A stretch of 13,449 nucleotides of DNA, from contig MU631352.1 in the NCBI GenBank assembly GCA_026770615.1, forward strand, positions 389,650 through 403,098, read 5' to 3'. The notes beneath the pieces were generated by a model. It was not told where the DNA came from. It did not search any database and saw only the letters and a program-made list of their open reading frames with translations. The DNA comes from Pavlovales sp. CCMP2436. Its lineage: Eukaryota; Haptophyta; Pavlovophyceae; Pavlovales. Shown one piece after another: positions 6,323-13,449 of the stretch (position 1 is the first letter of the stretch; each line of letters opens with the position of its first letter). A program made the translations under genes and the position numbers.

Positions 6323-8541
6323 TCTGACCTGACTAAACGCTGGACGGACGAAGAGACAACAAATGTCCAAGCACTTGCTACTCCAAACGATCTCGTCCGC
6401 CTAATCGTTGCCGGCAAGGCACACAGCGCTCCGGGACTAGATGGTGTACAATACCTAGCCCTAAAACTGCTGCTACAAGCCGATAATATTGAAAAACACA
6501 TTGGTGAATTACACACTCTCCTAACAAACGTCCTCGACACTGCGCTTAAAAAAACGATCCTACCAACCCAACTGGGTACATCAGAAATCGTCTACTTCTA
6601 CAAGAAATGTGATCCCACAAACTTTCAAACTACAGTGGCCTCGCACTCCAAAGCGTCATCTACAAATTACCCGCAGCCTTCATGGCGGGATAGCTTCTAG
6701 GCGCCGCAGGCAGAATGCAGCTCCTATCCGAACAACAGCTTGCGGCCAGAAATAATGGCAGTACAGCAGACCACGTAGCAGTGATGGCTGCAGCCATAGC
6801 TGAAGCACTGGCAGCAGGACGAGAATTACACATCATCACTTGCGACATCCAAAAGGCATTCGATGCAGTCCCACGATATGCCTTGTGGGAAGCAATGGAA
6901 CGTCACGGCTACCCACCCGAGACGGTGAGATGCGTTCGCATGCTCCAGACATGCACGGGGGCACATGTGCGAACAGACTACGGCAGATCAAAGCACCCGG
7001 TTCTCACTTCCATGGGGTGCAAGCAAGGCTGCCCGCTCAGCCCGATCACGTATTGCTGATTTATGAACATGCTTCACCGCCAGCTGGATAAGCAGCCAGG
7101 TGGCTACCAACCGACTCAACAGTCAGGCCACACTCACAGAAAGCCGTGCAGCCCTCTTAAATACCAGGCATACATGGACGATTTAGCACTCTTTGTAGAA
7201 TATGCATGCACTGCACAGGCCATGATAGGAATAGCAGACTGCTTCATTGCGGCCTACACCATGGAGTTCAACGCCAAGAAGTGCTATCACACCTCGATAC
7301 TACCTAAGTTGCCAGAGCACTGGGGACCCAAACCACCAGTTCAGACAGTCAGTGATTATCAAGGAAATCCCACCCCAAAAGCATGCATCTGCCTCCCATC
7401 AAGGGATGCAAACTCCCCACACATAGAGGTGCCCCAGACGCCAAAGGACAAAACGTTTGAATACCTGGGACACCTCCTAACTACCAACGGCAAGTGGCAG
7501 GCCCAGGAACGTAAACTCCTGATTAAGATAGCACAGGCCATGGGAAAGGTGCACCTTGCCTCGAGCAAAGGGGCATGCCATACCCTTTGGGTAGCCAAGC
7601 TGTCCCACCATGACGTAGCGTCAATACTATTATACTATATGAGAGCATTAGTCTTATCTGATACTTTCCTGTCCACGATGCTTACAGCAATAGTAGAGGC
7701 CACGCACCTTTGCTACACAATAGGGTCCCATATAGCAAGAGAACGCCTGTGCCGCCCCCCTGAACGCGATGGCCTAGGTCTGGTGGACCCGCGTGCCCAA
7801 GACGCGGGGGGGGAAAGTATGAGCCATGCTGTGCCTTTTCAACTCACCCGTGGAATCCGCAACGCACGCCCTCGCGGCATATGCACCATGCTGAGCCGCT
7901 ATATATATATACATGCATTGAGTATCGCCCAACACGGACCCGCGAGACAAGCCAAGGCAAAAACGATGCCCACCGCAAGGGGGGCGATCAAAAGTCTTTC
8001 CGAAGCACCTCAGGGGGAAGAAAAATGGGGTATATTCGAGAACTATGCATGCCTGTAGACAACACCTATGGGTGAGCTCGCCCCCGTCCTACTATGGCCA
8101 GCCCTTGGCGCCACCCGCCGTGCAAAACTCAAAGTGGCTTCGGTCACCCTAGCATAAATGAGCGCCTGTAGTGTACTAAACTTGGCAAAACTGCGCACCG
8201 CAAGCAATGCCCCCAACTTAAATGACATAGACAGACAATTGACAGCCATACGTGCAGCCGAAGAAGACATATTAAGGACATGCGACAGCGCTATAAGGGA
8301 CACGCTTATTGCTCTTCAAAATGCCCTACCGATGCATGCAAACACGGCTGCATTAGCAAAAGCAGCCAAGACCCTGTTCACACAGGAATATAGGCCAACA
8401 TTTAGGCGAGTAAACAACCGGAATAGCTGGAAATATTACTGGAAATCCTGCCCGCACTCACGTCGGCATTATGCGGACCTATGTGCTTCCTGTTTGTTAC
8501 ACGCCACACAACACTCATACATGCACTCAGACACCAACCAC
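6323..8541 (+). pseudogene. Reverse transcriptase region of the LINE
   Basis: Frame one (6323-6619) gives KRWTDEETTNVQALA, SAPGLDGVQYLALKLL and FYKKCDPTNF. A one-base deletion near 6620 moves to frame two: NYSGLALQSVIYKLPAAF, a TAG at 6691, then LLSEQQLAARNNGSTADHV. Motif A is CDIQKAFDAV (aspartate codon 6844), motif B has QGCPLSPITY, and motif C is YMDD (7171-7182). The palm acids therefore remain. A TGA at 7057 lies between motifs B and C. The thumb region has EYLGHLLTTNGKW and a later RPPERDGLGLVDP. TAG at 8056 and TAA at 8155 interrupt the connector. In LINEs this protein copies RNA at a nicked target; here four in-frame stops and two frame changes rule out a full product. Confidence 0.88.
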
Positions 8542-9680
8542 TGACAGCGGAGAAACCACAATTGTGCACCCCACATGTCGGGGTCGACGGTTCATTTATC
8601 AAACCAGATGGAAACGGTAAGGCTCGAGCAGCCGGTGCGGTGTGTCTTTACGTACTCCCATCACACCACATCCGCGGCACGACACATGCCCCAGTGGCAC
8701 ATATCCTCACCTACACATTCTCAGGCGATCAAACGGTTGTCAACGCAGAATGCAATGCGGTCACACTGGCCTTACAAGCACTGACTCACGAGCAAGAGCT
8801 ATTCATCGGATGGGACCATGACACAGGCGTAAAACGCATAGACTGGCACAGACGGCACCTAGACCGCAACCCCCTACCACACGGGTTAAGGGATCCCACG
8901 AGCTATGATGCAAACCCTCACTTCTACCGCCTACTCAGCCTCAAACAACGTGACGAGGCGCACGGACGCTACAGGAATGCGACTCACACTGCGGCTCATA
9001 CCAAATCGGATGATGAAGTAGCCAGAATTCTAAATACCTCGGGAGCGGTACGTCACGATGACGCCTCGAGAGCTAGAATAGTGACAGCAGAGGCGCTAAA
9101 GAAAGTGACCCGGCTCTTCATCTCCACACGAGACGACAACTGGCGCAGCCAGGCTGATTTGTCTCCCCACCTCCAACCCCCGGCCGTCATAAAGCTCGTG
9201 CAGAACGCATTGAGCGACTGGGGCTCAAAGGCAGTAGCAGTACACAGAGAAGTCGCCACAGTACAGCTCACAAAAAACACGCTCACGGCCCAGTGCTGGG
9301 CAATAGCGGCCACTGCAACAGGAGACATCATCACATCCGACCAACGAGCAGCACGCCATGCGCTAATAGACAGAGTTGCGAGGGAACGCCTAGAGAAGAG
9401 AGGCCCCGTCAAACATGCCCCCGGCATAGGTAGAAAAGCCAATGTAGAAGCCATGTGGTCAAAAGAGAGCACGACGGCTGTGCGCCTCCCACGAGTTAGG
9501 GGCCAACAGCGACCCACGGAAAAGTACACCAAACACATGGCCAGATTGGTTCTCGGATCATACCGCCACAATGCCGAGTGGGCAGCAGAATTTCCGGCGA
9601 TGGCCACCACTACAATTACCATTGACGGAAAGTCCGAAACAATGGGCCTCACCTGCCCTCTATGCAAAGCACCCAACTAA
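8427..9680 (+). pseudogene. RNase H region of the LINE
   Basis: The frame changes again between 8427 and 8480, and a long stretch is then open to a TAA at 9678. The RNase H fold is recognised from GVDGSF (aspartate codon 8586), AECNAVTLALQAL (glutamate 8748), FIGWDHDTG (aspartates at 8814 and 8820), AHTKSDD (histidine 8997) and HDDASRAR (aspartate 9057 or 9060). All expected metal-binding residues are present. A stretch of about 55 residues between the third acid and the histidine is longer than usual. In RT elements this domain removes RNA from the RNA-DNA hybrid. About 200 residues of basic, mostly helical sequence follow before the zinc knuckle. Confidence 0.78.
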
Positions 9681-9713
9681 CAAGACACAAAGCATCACCT
9701 ATACCACGAGTGC
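9654..9713 (+). other. CCHC zinc knuckle split by a stop codon
   Basis: In the RNase H frame, CPLC (cysteine codons 9654 and 9663) is followed by HHLYHEC with histidine at 9696 and cysteine at 9711: C-x2-C-x10-H-x4-C. The TAA at 9678 falls inside the x10 segment. Such knuckles at the C-terminal side of LINE proteins bind nucleic acid. Confidence 0.7.
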
Positions 9714-10100
9714 TCGTCAACGGAAAAGCACCGCCACGACTTTCACAGCTCTCTCTGCAAGGAACTGTCCCCGCGCCTGGGACCCGCCAAACCAAAGTCA
9801 ATGGCGACACACATGATATCTCGGCCGGACTACTTCACCGGAAGGGTAGGATTAAGTGTCAAAGAAGAGCTCAGAAAGAAGGACGTTGACACCGGTGACG
9901 CACCCAAGCCCGGCGACTTACACTACACTCTCCTACGCCACAGCCTCAGCATGCACAAATCACACGAAGCGGCAATCGAAGCAACTGTGGCGTCAACCAA
10001 GGACAATATATCTATATACGACGCGTATAAGTTTAAGGTAGCCATATGGGCCGCCTAGACAGCTGAGCGGGCAGCAAGGAAACTGGATCAAAGCACAGCA

Positions 10101-10448
10101 CCAGCGGCCATACCACCTATACAATACGAGCCCATACCCCCAACGGACAGCATCGCTCAAAATAAGGAACCATCAGCCTTACCTCCTATGCAGTATGAGC
10201 CCATACTCCTAACAGACAGCATCGCCCAAATCGAAGCACCAGTAGCCATACCACCTATGCAGTATGAACCCATACCCCTAACGGACAGCATCGCCCAAAA
10301 CAATACGGTACCATCATCCTTACCACCTATTCATTACGAACCCATACCCCCAAAGGACAGCATCGCTCAAAACGAGTTACCAGCGGCCATACCACCTAAG
10401 CAGCATGGGCCCATACTCCCAAAGGACACCAGCACACAAACAACTCCT
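10101..10448 (+). repeat. Five tandem 69-bp repeats (23-24 residues each)
   Basis: Units start at 10101, 10170, 10239 (24 codons), 10311 and 10380. The unit pattern is P-x-x-[IL]-P-P-x-[QH]-[YH]-x-P-I-[PL]-x-[TK]-D, usually followed by SIAQN. The first four are close; the fifth is diverged. Indels keep the frame, which suggests the array expanded while the protein was still under selection. Confidence 0.9.
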
Positions 10449-10490
10449 GCCAAACGAATACGCTTGACCCGCAATCAACCTCCGAATAAC

Positions 10491-10885
10491 GAAGACTCAC
10501 TCCCAGGTGCAGACCCGACCATACCCTCCATGCAGACTGAGCCCACCCTCAGGCCCAGCCGAGGCCAGCCACGCTTACGCATACCAATCAGGAAAAATCA
10601 AATCCAGAAGAGACCGCCTCGAGTCATACCCACAAAGCGCAGCGCATCCAGAAGAGCTCGTCCCGAGTCACACCCTCAGCACTACCATACGAAGCCTCAT
10701 TCCCAGGTGCAGACCCGACCATACCCCCCATGCAGCCTGAGCCCACCCTCAGACCCAGCCGAGGACAGCCACGCTTACGCATACCAATCGTGAAAAAACA
10801 AATCCAGAAGACATCGCTTCGAGTCATACCCCCAAAGCGCATCCAGAAGAGACCCTCTCGACCCACACCCTCAGCACTACCAGGA
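10491..10885 (+). repeat. Duplicated 195/200-bp tail unit
   Basis: Copy one is 10491-10690 and copy two 10691-10885. They differ by a few substitutions and by an extra AGCGC in copy one (AGCGCAGCGC at 10636-10645). Without that, the period is 195 bp, 65 codons. Each encodes GADPTIP, TLRPSRGQPRLRIPI and IPxKR. Confidence 0.9.
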
Positions 10886-10912
10886 GCAGCCAGTCCCACC
10901 ATACATCAGTGA

Positions 10913-11220
10913 CCCAAAACAGGACCATCTAGTCCCACCATACACCACGAATCCGCAGCAGGCCCGTCAAACAAGCACGCATTAATTTCGGACAAGCCCG
11001 TCATATCCATACACGAAAGTCACCCACGTACAATGCGCTCATCTACCAAACGGGCCTTTGAGACTATTCAGTGAACCACGCTGATCCACACCACTCGGGC
11101 GGCAAGTAATTCAAAACCAAATATAAGCCAGCAAACTTAAAGTTGCCAAAACACAATTGTGAGCCAGCAAGCCCGCAATTTCCCGTATTCCAAAGCTCTG
11201 CGCCCGAGGCCCATCCCCTG
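10913..11220. other. Presumed LINE 3' region
   Basis: No gene supported. An ATCTAGTCCCACCATACA-type word repeats one from the end of the coding tail (CAGTCCCACCATACATCA at about 10889, CTAGTCCCACCATACACC at about 10929), so the tail repeat may continue. The exact 3' end of the element is not visible. Confidence 0.4.
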
Positions 11221-11569
11221 CAAGGGGTGGGATAGACTGGGCCAGCAGACAAGCCGCGTATTTTTGCGATTTCTGTCCCTCGGGGCAAGAATCGCAATAT
11301 ATGTGATACAGGCTAGTGAAGAAGTAATGTTTTGTGAGTTGCGCAGGTGCGCCGCGCTCGCAGACGGTGTTGCATTTCCAGACGAAGCGAGGGAGAGCAG
11401 TGGAGGTCGGTCAGCGCGCCATTCGAGAGTCGTCAGTCGTCGATCGTCGTGTGTCTGAACTGATAAGCGGTGGGGACGGTATCCGTGTGCTCGAGGTAAA
11501 TCCCTGGATCTGGGTGTTTTTTCAATACTTAAATCCAGCGAGATCCTCTCGGGGACGGACGTTTAACTA
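11221..11569 (+). pseudogene. Diverged 3' copy of the zinc-finger gene remnant (copy B)
   Basis: This aligns with 3986-4341 over islands of 7-23 bp in the same order. Protein traces agree: CAGAPRSQTVLHFQT here versus CAGELHFETSE in copy A, and both end in a Cys-Val-stop (11458 and 4230). The zinc-finger part is absent, so copy B is 5'-truncated. The 23-bp block and GGGGACGGACGT after the stop are also retained. It lies between the LINE and the right inverted repeat. Confidence 0.6.
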
Positions 11570-11670
11570 GAAACTTGCACACATCCCAGTGAAAAATTGA
11601 CAATCTGCGTGTGTGACTTTCAGCTTTTTGTCACTATGGATTCCGCATATTATCTGCCTCTCTCATTAAT

Positions 11671-11714
11671 GCTTTAGTATCGGTGAATACTACCACTTCC
11701 GCTTTGATACTAAG
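11671..11714. other. TTAGTATC palindromic cluster
   Basis: CTTTAGTATC at about 11672 faces GATACTAAGG at 11706 (inverted), with a smaller TAGTAT/ATACTA hairpin inside. Another CTTAGTATCAG occurs at about 11838 and a GATACTT at 11788. These surround the right inverted-repeat arm and could be subterminal motifs or chance. Confidence 0.4.
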
Positions 11715-11719
11715 GATAT

Positions 11720-11791
11720 CATAACATTCAGAACAGTCAGACGCCAGCTTGAATCCCTATCATAAATATAGTCATAAATATAAAGTTGATA
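11720..11791 (-). repeat. Right arm of the inverted repeat
   Basis: 11723-11762 pairs perfectly with 5867-5906. The outer AT-rich portion (to 11791) matches the left arm only loosely, but ends in the same TGATA-plus-ACTTC word. Confidence 0.75.
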
Positions 11792-12188
11792 CTTCGCCAC
11801 CCGCCTTATAGGGCTTGCCCAGGAACCACTCAGACAGCTTAGTATCAGACGAGAAGGCCCGTTTACGCACCCTATATGGCGATGCTTGATCTCCATGACC
11901 AGAGCCAGAGCCCGAGACCGACAAGAATTATAGCACATGAAGACATTATGACTATAACTATTCGCGGCTCAGCATGGTTCAACAGGTGGTGTTCACTCAC
12001 TGACTGGGTCGACGGTCAGACGTTAGTCCTTTATGTAGCATATCAATTATCATTTGTTTGTACGTTCAAAGTTGAGGGTTAACAATTGCAGACGAGCTCT
12101 TGCAACTGCGTGCGAATCGTTAGTGCAGGGCACGCCCGCCGCCGAGAGGCTCACGATGCGCGCTCACACCGGACACGCTCGGCCGGAT
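11792..12188. other. No gene recognised; 3' flank of the minus-strand membrane gene
   Basis: Mixed-composition DNA. Short frames on both strands lack motifs. In the minus-strand direction this is the 3' flank of the gene ending at 12189; I see no clear AATAAA signal. Confidence 0.4.
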
Positions 12189-12278
12189 TCACTCGTAGTG
12201 CGCCCGCCCCGCCTGCGGCCGCTGCTGGCCGCGCACCTGCTGCTGCCGCTGCTGCGCCTCGAGGCGCGCGTGCGACGC
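12189..12278 (-). CDS. Last exon of a membrane-protein gene
   Basis: On the minus strand, GCCACGCAG at 12287-12279 precedes an exon of exactly 30 codons including TGA (12191-12189). It encodes ASHARLEAQQRQQQ, then VRGQQRPQAGRAHYE, a polar glutamine/arginine-rich tail likely to be cytosolic and helical. A pyrimidine tract (CCGCCCCCCTTCCCCC) and a CTAAC branch-point-like word about 40 nt upstream support the acceptor. The tail follows directly on the hydrophobic exon 12451-12516 with no phase change. Confidence 0.55.
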   Translation of the reverse strand, partial: ASHARLEAQQRQQQVRGQQRPQAGRAHYE

Positions 12279-12450
12279 CTGCGTGGCCCGCAGGTGGGGG
12301 AAGGGGGGCGGGTTGTCGTTAGTGACAGGGCAAGGGTAAGGGCTCTGGGCAAGGGTCGGGGGAGCAGGGCCACGACCAAGGCAAGTTAGGTCACGCAAGG
12401 GCTAGTATTAGTGTGTGCGTGCGTGCGTCTGTGTGTGTGTAGCGACTCAC
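12279..12450 (-). other. GT-AG intron, 172 nt
   Basis: The donor is AAACAG/GTGAGTCGC (GTGAGT at 12450-12445) and the acceptor CACGCAG/GCG at 12279. A CA/GT dinucleotide run follows the donor. The donor matches the standard spliceosomal consensus closely. Confidence 0.6.
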
Positions 12451-12516
12451 CTGTTTGGCTAGGATGTACACCCCGCCCACCGCAGCGGAGTAGCACAGGC
12501 CGAGGAAGAGGACCAC
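12451..12516 (-). CDS. Transmembrane exon of the same gene
   Basis: This 66-nt exon (22 codons) is flanked by CTGCCAG/GTGG and CAG/GTGAGT. It encodes VVLFLGLCYSAAVGGV then YILAKQ, a clear membrane-spanning segment with small residues and a GG pair, ended by a positive residue. It is too short to be found as a frame by length. I do not recognise the family. Confidence 0.6.
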
Positions 12517-12524
12517 CTGGCAGC

Positions 12525-12905
12525 AGTGTTGGTGTTCGTGGTAGTGTTCGTGTTAGCGTTCGTGTTAGTTAGTTTTAGCGTTCGTGTTAGTTATTTTGGT
12601 GTTCGTGTTAGTTTGTGTCGGTGGTAGTGTTAGTTAGTGTTCGTGTTTGTTAGTGTTAGCGTTAGCGTTTGCTAGTGTTGGTGTTATTGTTAGTTATGTT
12701 CGTGTTTGTTAGTGTTAGCATTTTTGTTAATTAGTGTTGGTGTCAGTGTTAGTTGGTGTTGGTGTCAGTGTTCGGTCAGTGTTAGTGTCAGTGTTGGTGT
12801 AAATTAGTGCTGGTGTTAGCTTGTGTTGGTGTTGGTAATCGTATTAGAGTAATGTTAGTGTTGGTTAGTAGTAGTGCCAGTGTCAATATTAGAGTAAAAT
12901 TATAG
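12525..12905. repeat. Degenerate (GTTAGT)n minisatellite
   Basis: Variants of GTGTTAGT, GTGTTCGT and GTGTTGGT fill nearly 400 bp. On the minus strand they read as CTAACAC. The array is too irregular and of the wrong sequence for a standard telomere. Confidence 0.85.
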
Positions 12906-12908
12906 TGT

Positions 12909-13025
12909 TAGTGTTAATATTAGTATTTTTATTGTGTGAGAGCACAGCCGCAGGGAGGAGCATGCAGCGGAGGGGAAGGAGGGGGGCAGCTGCGAGTAAT
13001 ATTATTAATACTAACATTAACACTA
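12909..13025. repeat. Inverted repeat where minisatellite polarity flips
   Basis: 12909-12927 pairs with 13007-13025 at 18 of 19 positions. Left of it the repeat reads GTTAGT; right of it (13010-13043) it reads ACTAAC. The 79-bp centre is purine-rich (GGAGGGGAAGGAGGGGGG). Confidence 0.8.
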
Positions 13026-13161
13026 GCACTAACACTAACACAACAAATATTATTAATATGAGCACTAACAGTTGCGAGTCGCGCACACACACACACGCAT
13101 ACATGCACTGCAGTAGAGGGGAGGCACATGCAATTAAGGCACACGCAATAAAGGCACATAC

Positions 13162-13350
13162 AATAAACGGTTACCGCGCCCGCCGCGTCCACTATGGAGA
13201 TGGCGACGAAGGAGAAGTATTCTTGTCCTTTTTCCTTCGTCTTATGAGTATGGGCATTAGTATTATGAACCCTTTATACTATTTCTGCTAGATTAATAAA
13301 TGGTTACCGAGCCCGCCGCGCCCACAACGGAGATGGCGACGAAGGAGAAG
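13162..13350 (-). repeat. Two copies of a 56-bp segment, 133 bp apart
   Basis: 13162-13217 and 13295-13350 match closely. On the minus strand each encodes FSFVAIS followed by [IV]V[DG]AAG, and then GTAACC[GA]TTTATT, so the copied unit carries an exon end with its donor-like site and intron start. The second copy could be an alternative or dead exon. Confidence 0.8.
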
Positions 13351-13418
13351 CCACTCACGAAACTCGGTTCGTATGCGAAGACCAAGTTGATCGCCCTGCC
13401 CGCGAACCAAAAGACCTT
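13308..13418 (-). CDS. Upstream exon of the membrane-protein gene (partial)
   Basis: 37 open codons on the minus strand, from after a TAA at 13421 to a TCG/GTAACC edge. The peptide KVFWFAGRAINLVFAYEP then SFVSGFSFVAISVVGAAGS is hydrophobic and joins in phase to VVLFLGLCYSA, making a long membrane region. The exon start is unclear (AAAAG/GTC at 13416 is one option) and the gene would begin beyond the window. The opposite strand is also open from ATG 13300 (starting MVTEPAAPTTEMATKEKPL) to the G run, so strand is not certain. I prefer minus because of the phase-compatible exons. Confidence 0.4.
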
Positions 13419-13428
13419 TTATTTACGC

Positions 13429-13449
13429 GGGGGGGGGGGGGGGGGGGGG
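13429..13449. other. Terminal run of 21 G
   Basis: The window ends in an unbroken G homopolymer. It may be a sequencing or assembly artefact at a contig end or a true homopolymer. Confidence 0.9.

Larger units (their letters stand above)
9681..10912 (+). pseudogene. LINE C-terminal tail
   Basis: The same frame continues after the TAA at 9678 through FTGRVGLSVKEELRKKD and ATVASTKDNISIYDAYKF, is stopped by TAG at 10056, and goes on through five proline-rich repeats into a basic tail with RLRIPIRKNQ. A 5-bp duplication at 10636-10645 then shifts the frame, so the second copy of the tail is read in frame only from ORF 10730-10912. The lysine/arginine-rich tail suggests nucleic-acid or nuclear targeting; this is an inference from composition. 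Confidence 0.65.
6241..11190 (+). mobile_element. 5'-truncated non-LTR retrotransposon (LINE)
   Basis: One plus-strand element is defined by ordered remnants: the N-terminal RT region with SAPGLDGV, RT catalytic core, thumb, RNase H, zinc knuckle and a repetitive C-terminal tail. The 5' end abuts (TA)11, and no endonuclease or ORF1 region is seen, so it is 5'-truncated or interrupted. The 3' boundary is not visible: coding ends at 10912 and the diverged gene copy starts near 11200, with no poly(A) between. RNase H after RT is known in clades such as I, R1, Tad and Ingi; I cannot assign the clade by eye. No target-site duplication was found. Confidence 0.8.
12517..13307 (-). other. Candidate 791-nt intron filled with repeats
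   Basis: If exon 13308-13418 joins exon 12451-12516, the intervening DNA contains the degenerate minisatellite, the 12909/13025 inverted repeat, (CA)n near 13083 and a partial exon copy at 13162-13217. The donor would be TCG/GTAACC, a weaker match than the downstream one. An exon could be missed within it. Confidence 0.4.

Noticed and set aside
9053..9676. Minus-strand 207-codon frame across the RNase H region
   Set aside because: Shadow of the plus-strand RNase H domain, which carries the expected conserved residues.
6691..10058. Alternative genetic code in the LINE
   Set aside because: All three stop codons interrupt the frame and frameshifts are also present, so decay explains it better.
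12086..12389. Plus-strand Ala/Pro-rich and Arg-rich frames
   Set aside because: They oppose the minus-strand terminal exon with a better-supported acceptor, pyrimidine tract and phase, and are low-complexity.
12540..12900. Telomere or subtelomere
   Set aside because: The GTTAGT-type units are irregular, do not match TTAGGG/TTTAGGG, sit more than 500 bp from the end, and reverse polarity at 12.95 kb.

Overview
The window looks like nuclear DNA of a eukaryote, most likely a protist or microalga; I cannot name the species. The reasons are GC-rich coding stretches separated by AT-rich microsatellites, apparent GT-AG introns (CAG/GTGAGT and CTG/GTAAGC donors, pyrimidine-rich or TG-rich CAG acceptors), no ribosome-binding sites or operon packing, a long degenerate non-LTR retrotransposon, and C2H2/CCHC-type zinc motifs. 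Most of the long reading frames are decayed, so this is a repeat-rich accessory or intergenic region and not a set of cooperating genes.

Layout. 1-1470: AT-rich DNA with (TAA)n, (TA)n and tetranucleotide microsatellites, in which short GC-rich minus-strand segments shaped like exons are duplicated two or three times, some with splice-site-like edges. 1472-3105, minus strand: a broken gene with an acidic N-terminal part, a sequence resembling a DnaQ/DEDDh exonuclease start with an altered first catalytic motif, one frameshift at a UGA-C site, and a PIP-box-like peptide near the C-terminus. 3307-4230, plus strand: a zinc-finger gene remnant broken over several frames. Its 3' part and following non-coding DNA (3986-4341) recur in diverged form at 11221-11569. 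4470-5500: GC-rich DNA with a plausible minus-strand GT-AG intron and an acidic/serine-rich plus-strand open frame.

5843-11791: a 5.9-kb block whose ends are inverted repeats (40 bp perfect, AT-rich hairpin-forming outer parts). Inside are a small minus-strand frame, a (TA)11 tract, and a plus-strand LINE-like element (6241 to about 10.9-11.2 kb). The LINE encodes reverse transcriptase with an intact YMDD motif, an RNase H domain with all expected acidic and histidine residues, a CCHC-type zinc knuckle, five 23-24-residue repeats and a duplicated 65-residue basic tail. It carries seven in-frame stops of all three kinds and at least three frame changes, so it is dead as it stands. The second copy of the zinc-finger gene 3' part lies between the LINE and the right inverted repeat.

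12189-13449: on the minus strand, the 3' end of what may be an active intron-containing gene for a small or multi-pass membrane protein. Three exons join in phase 0 across two introns. The large intron holds a degenerate (GTTAGT)n minisatellite, which on the gene's strand reads as repeated CTAAC branch-point-like motifs, and a partial copy of the upstream exon with its donor site. The window ends in a run of 21 G. I found no rRNA, tRNA or CRISPR array, and no complete intact gene.
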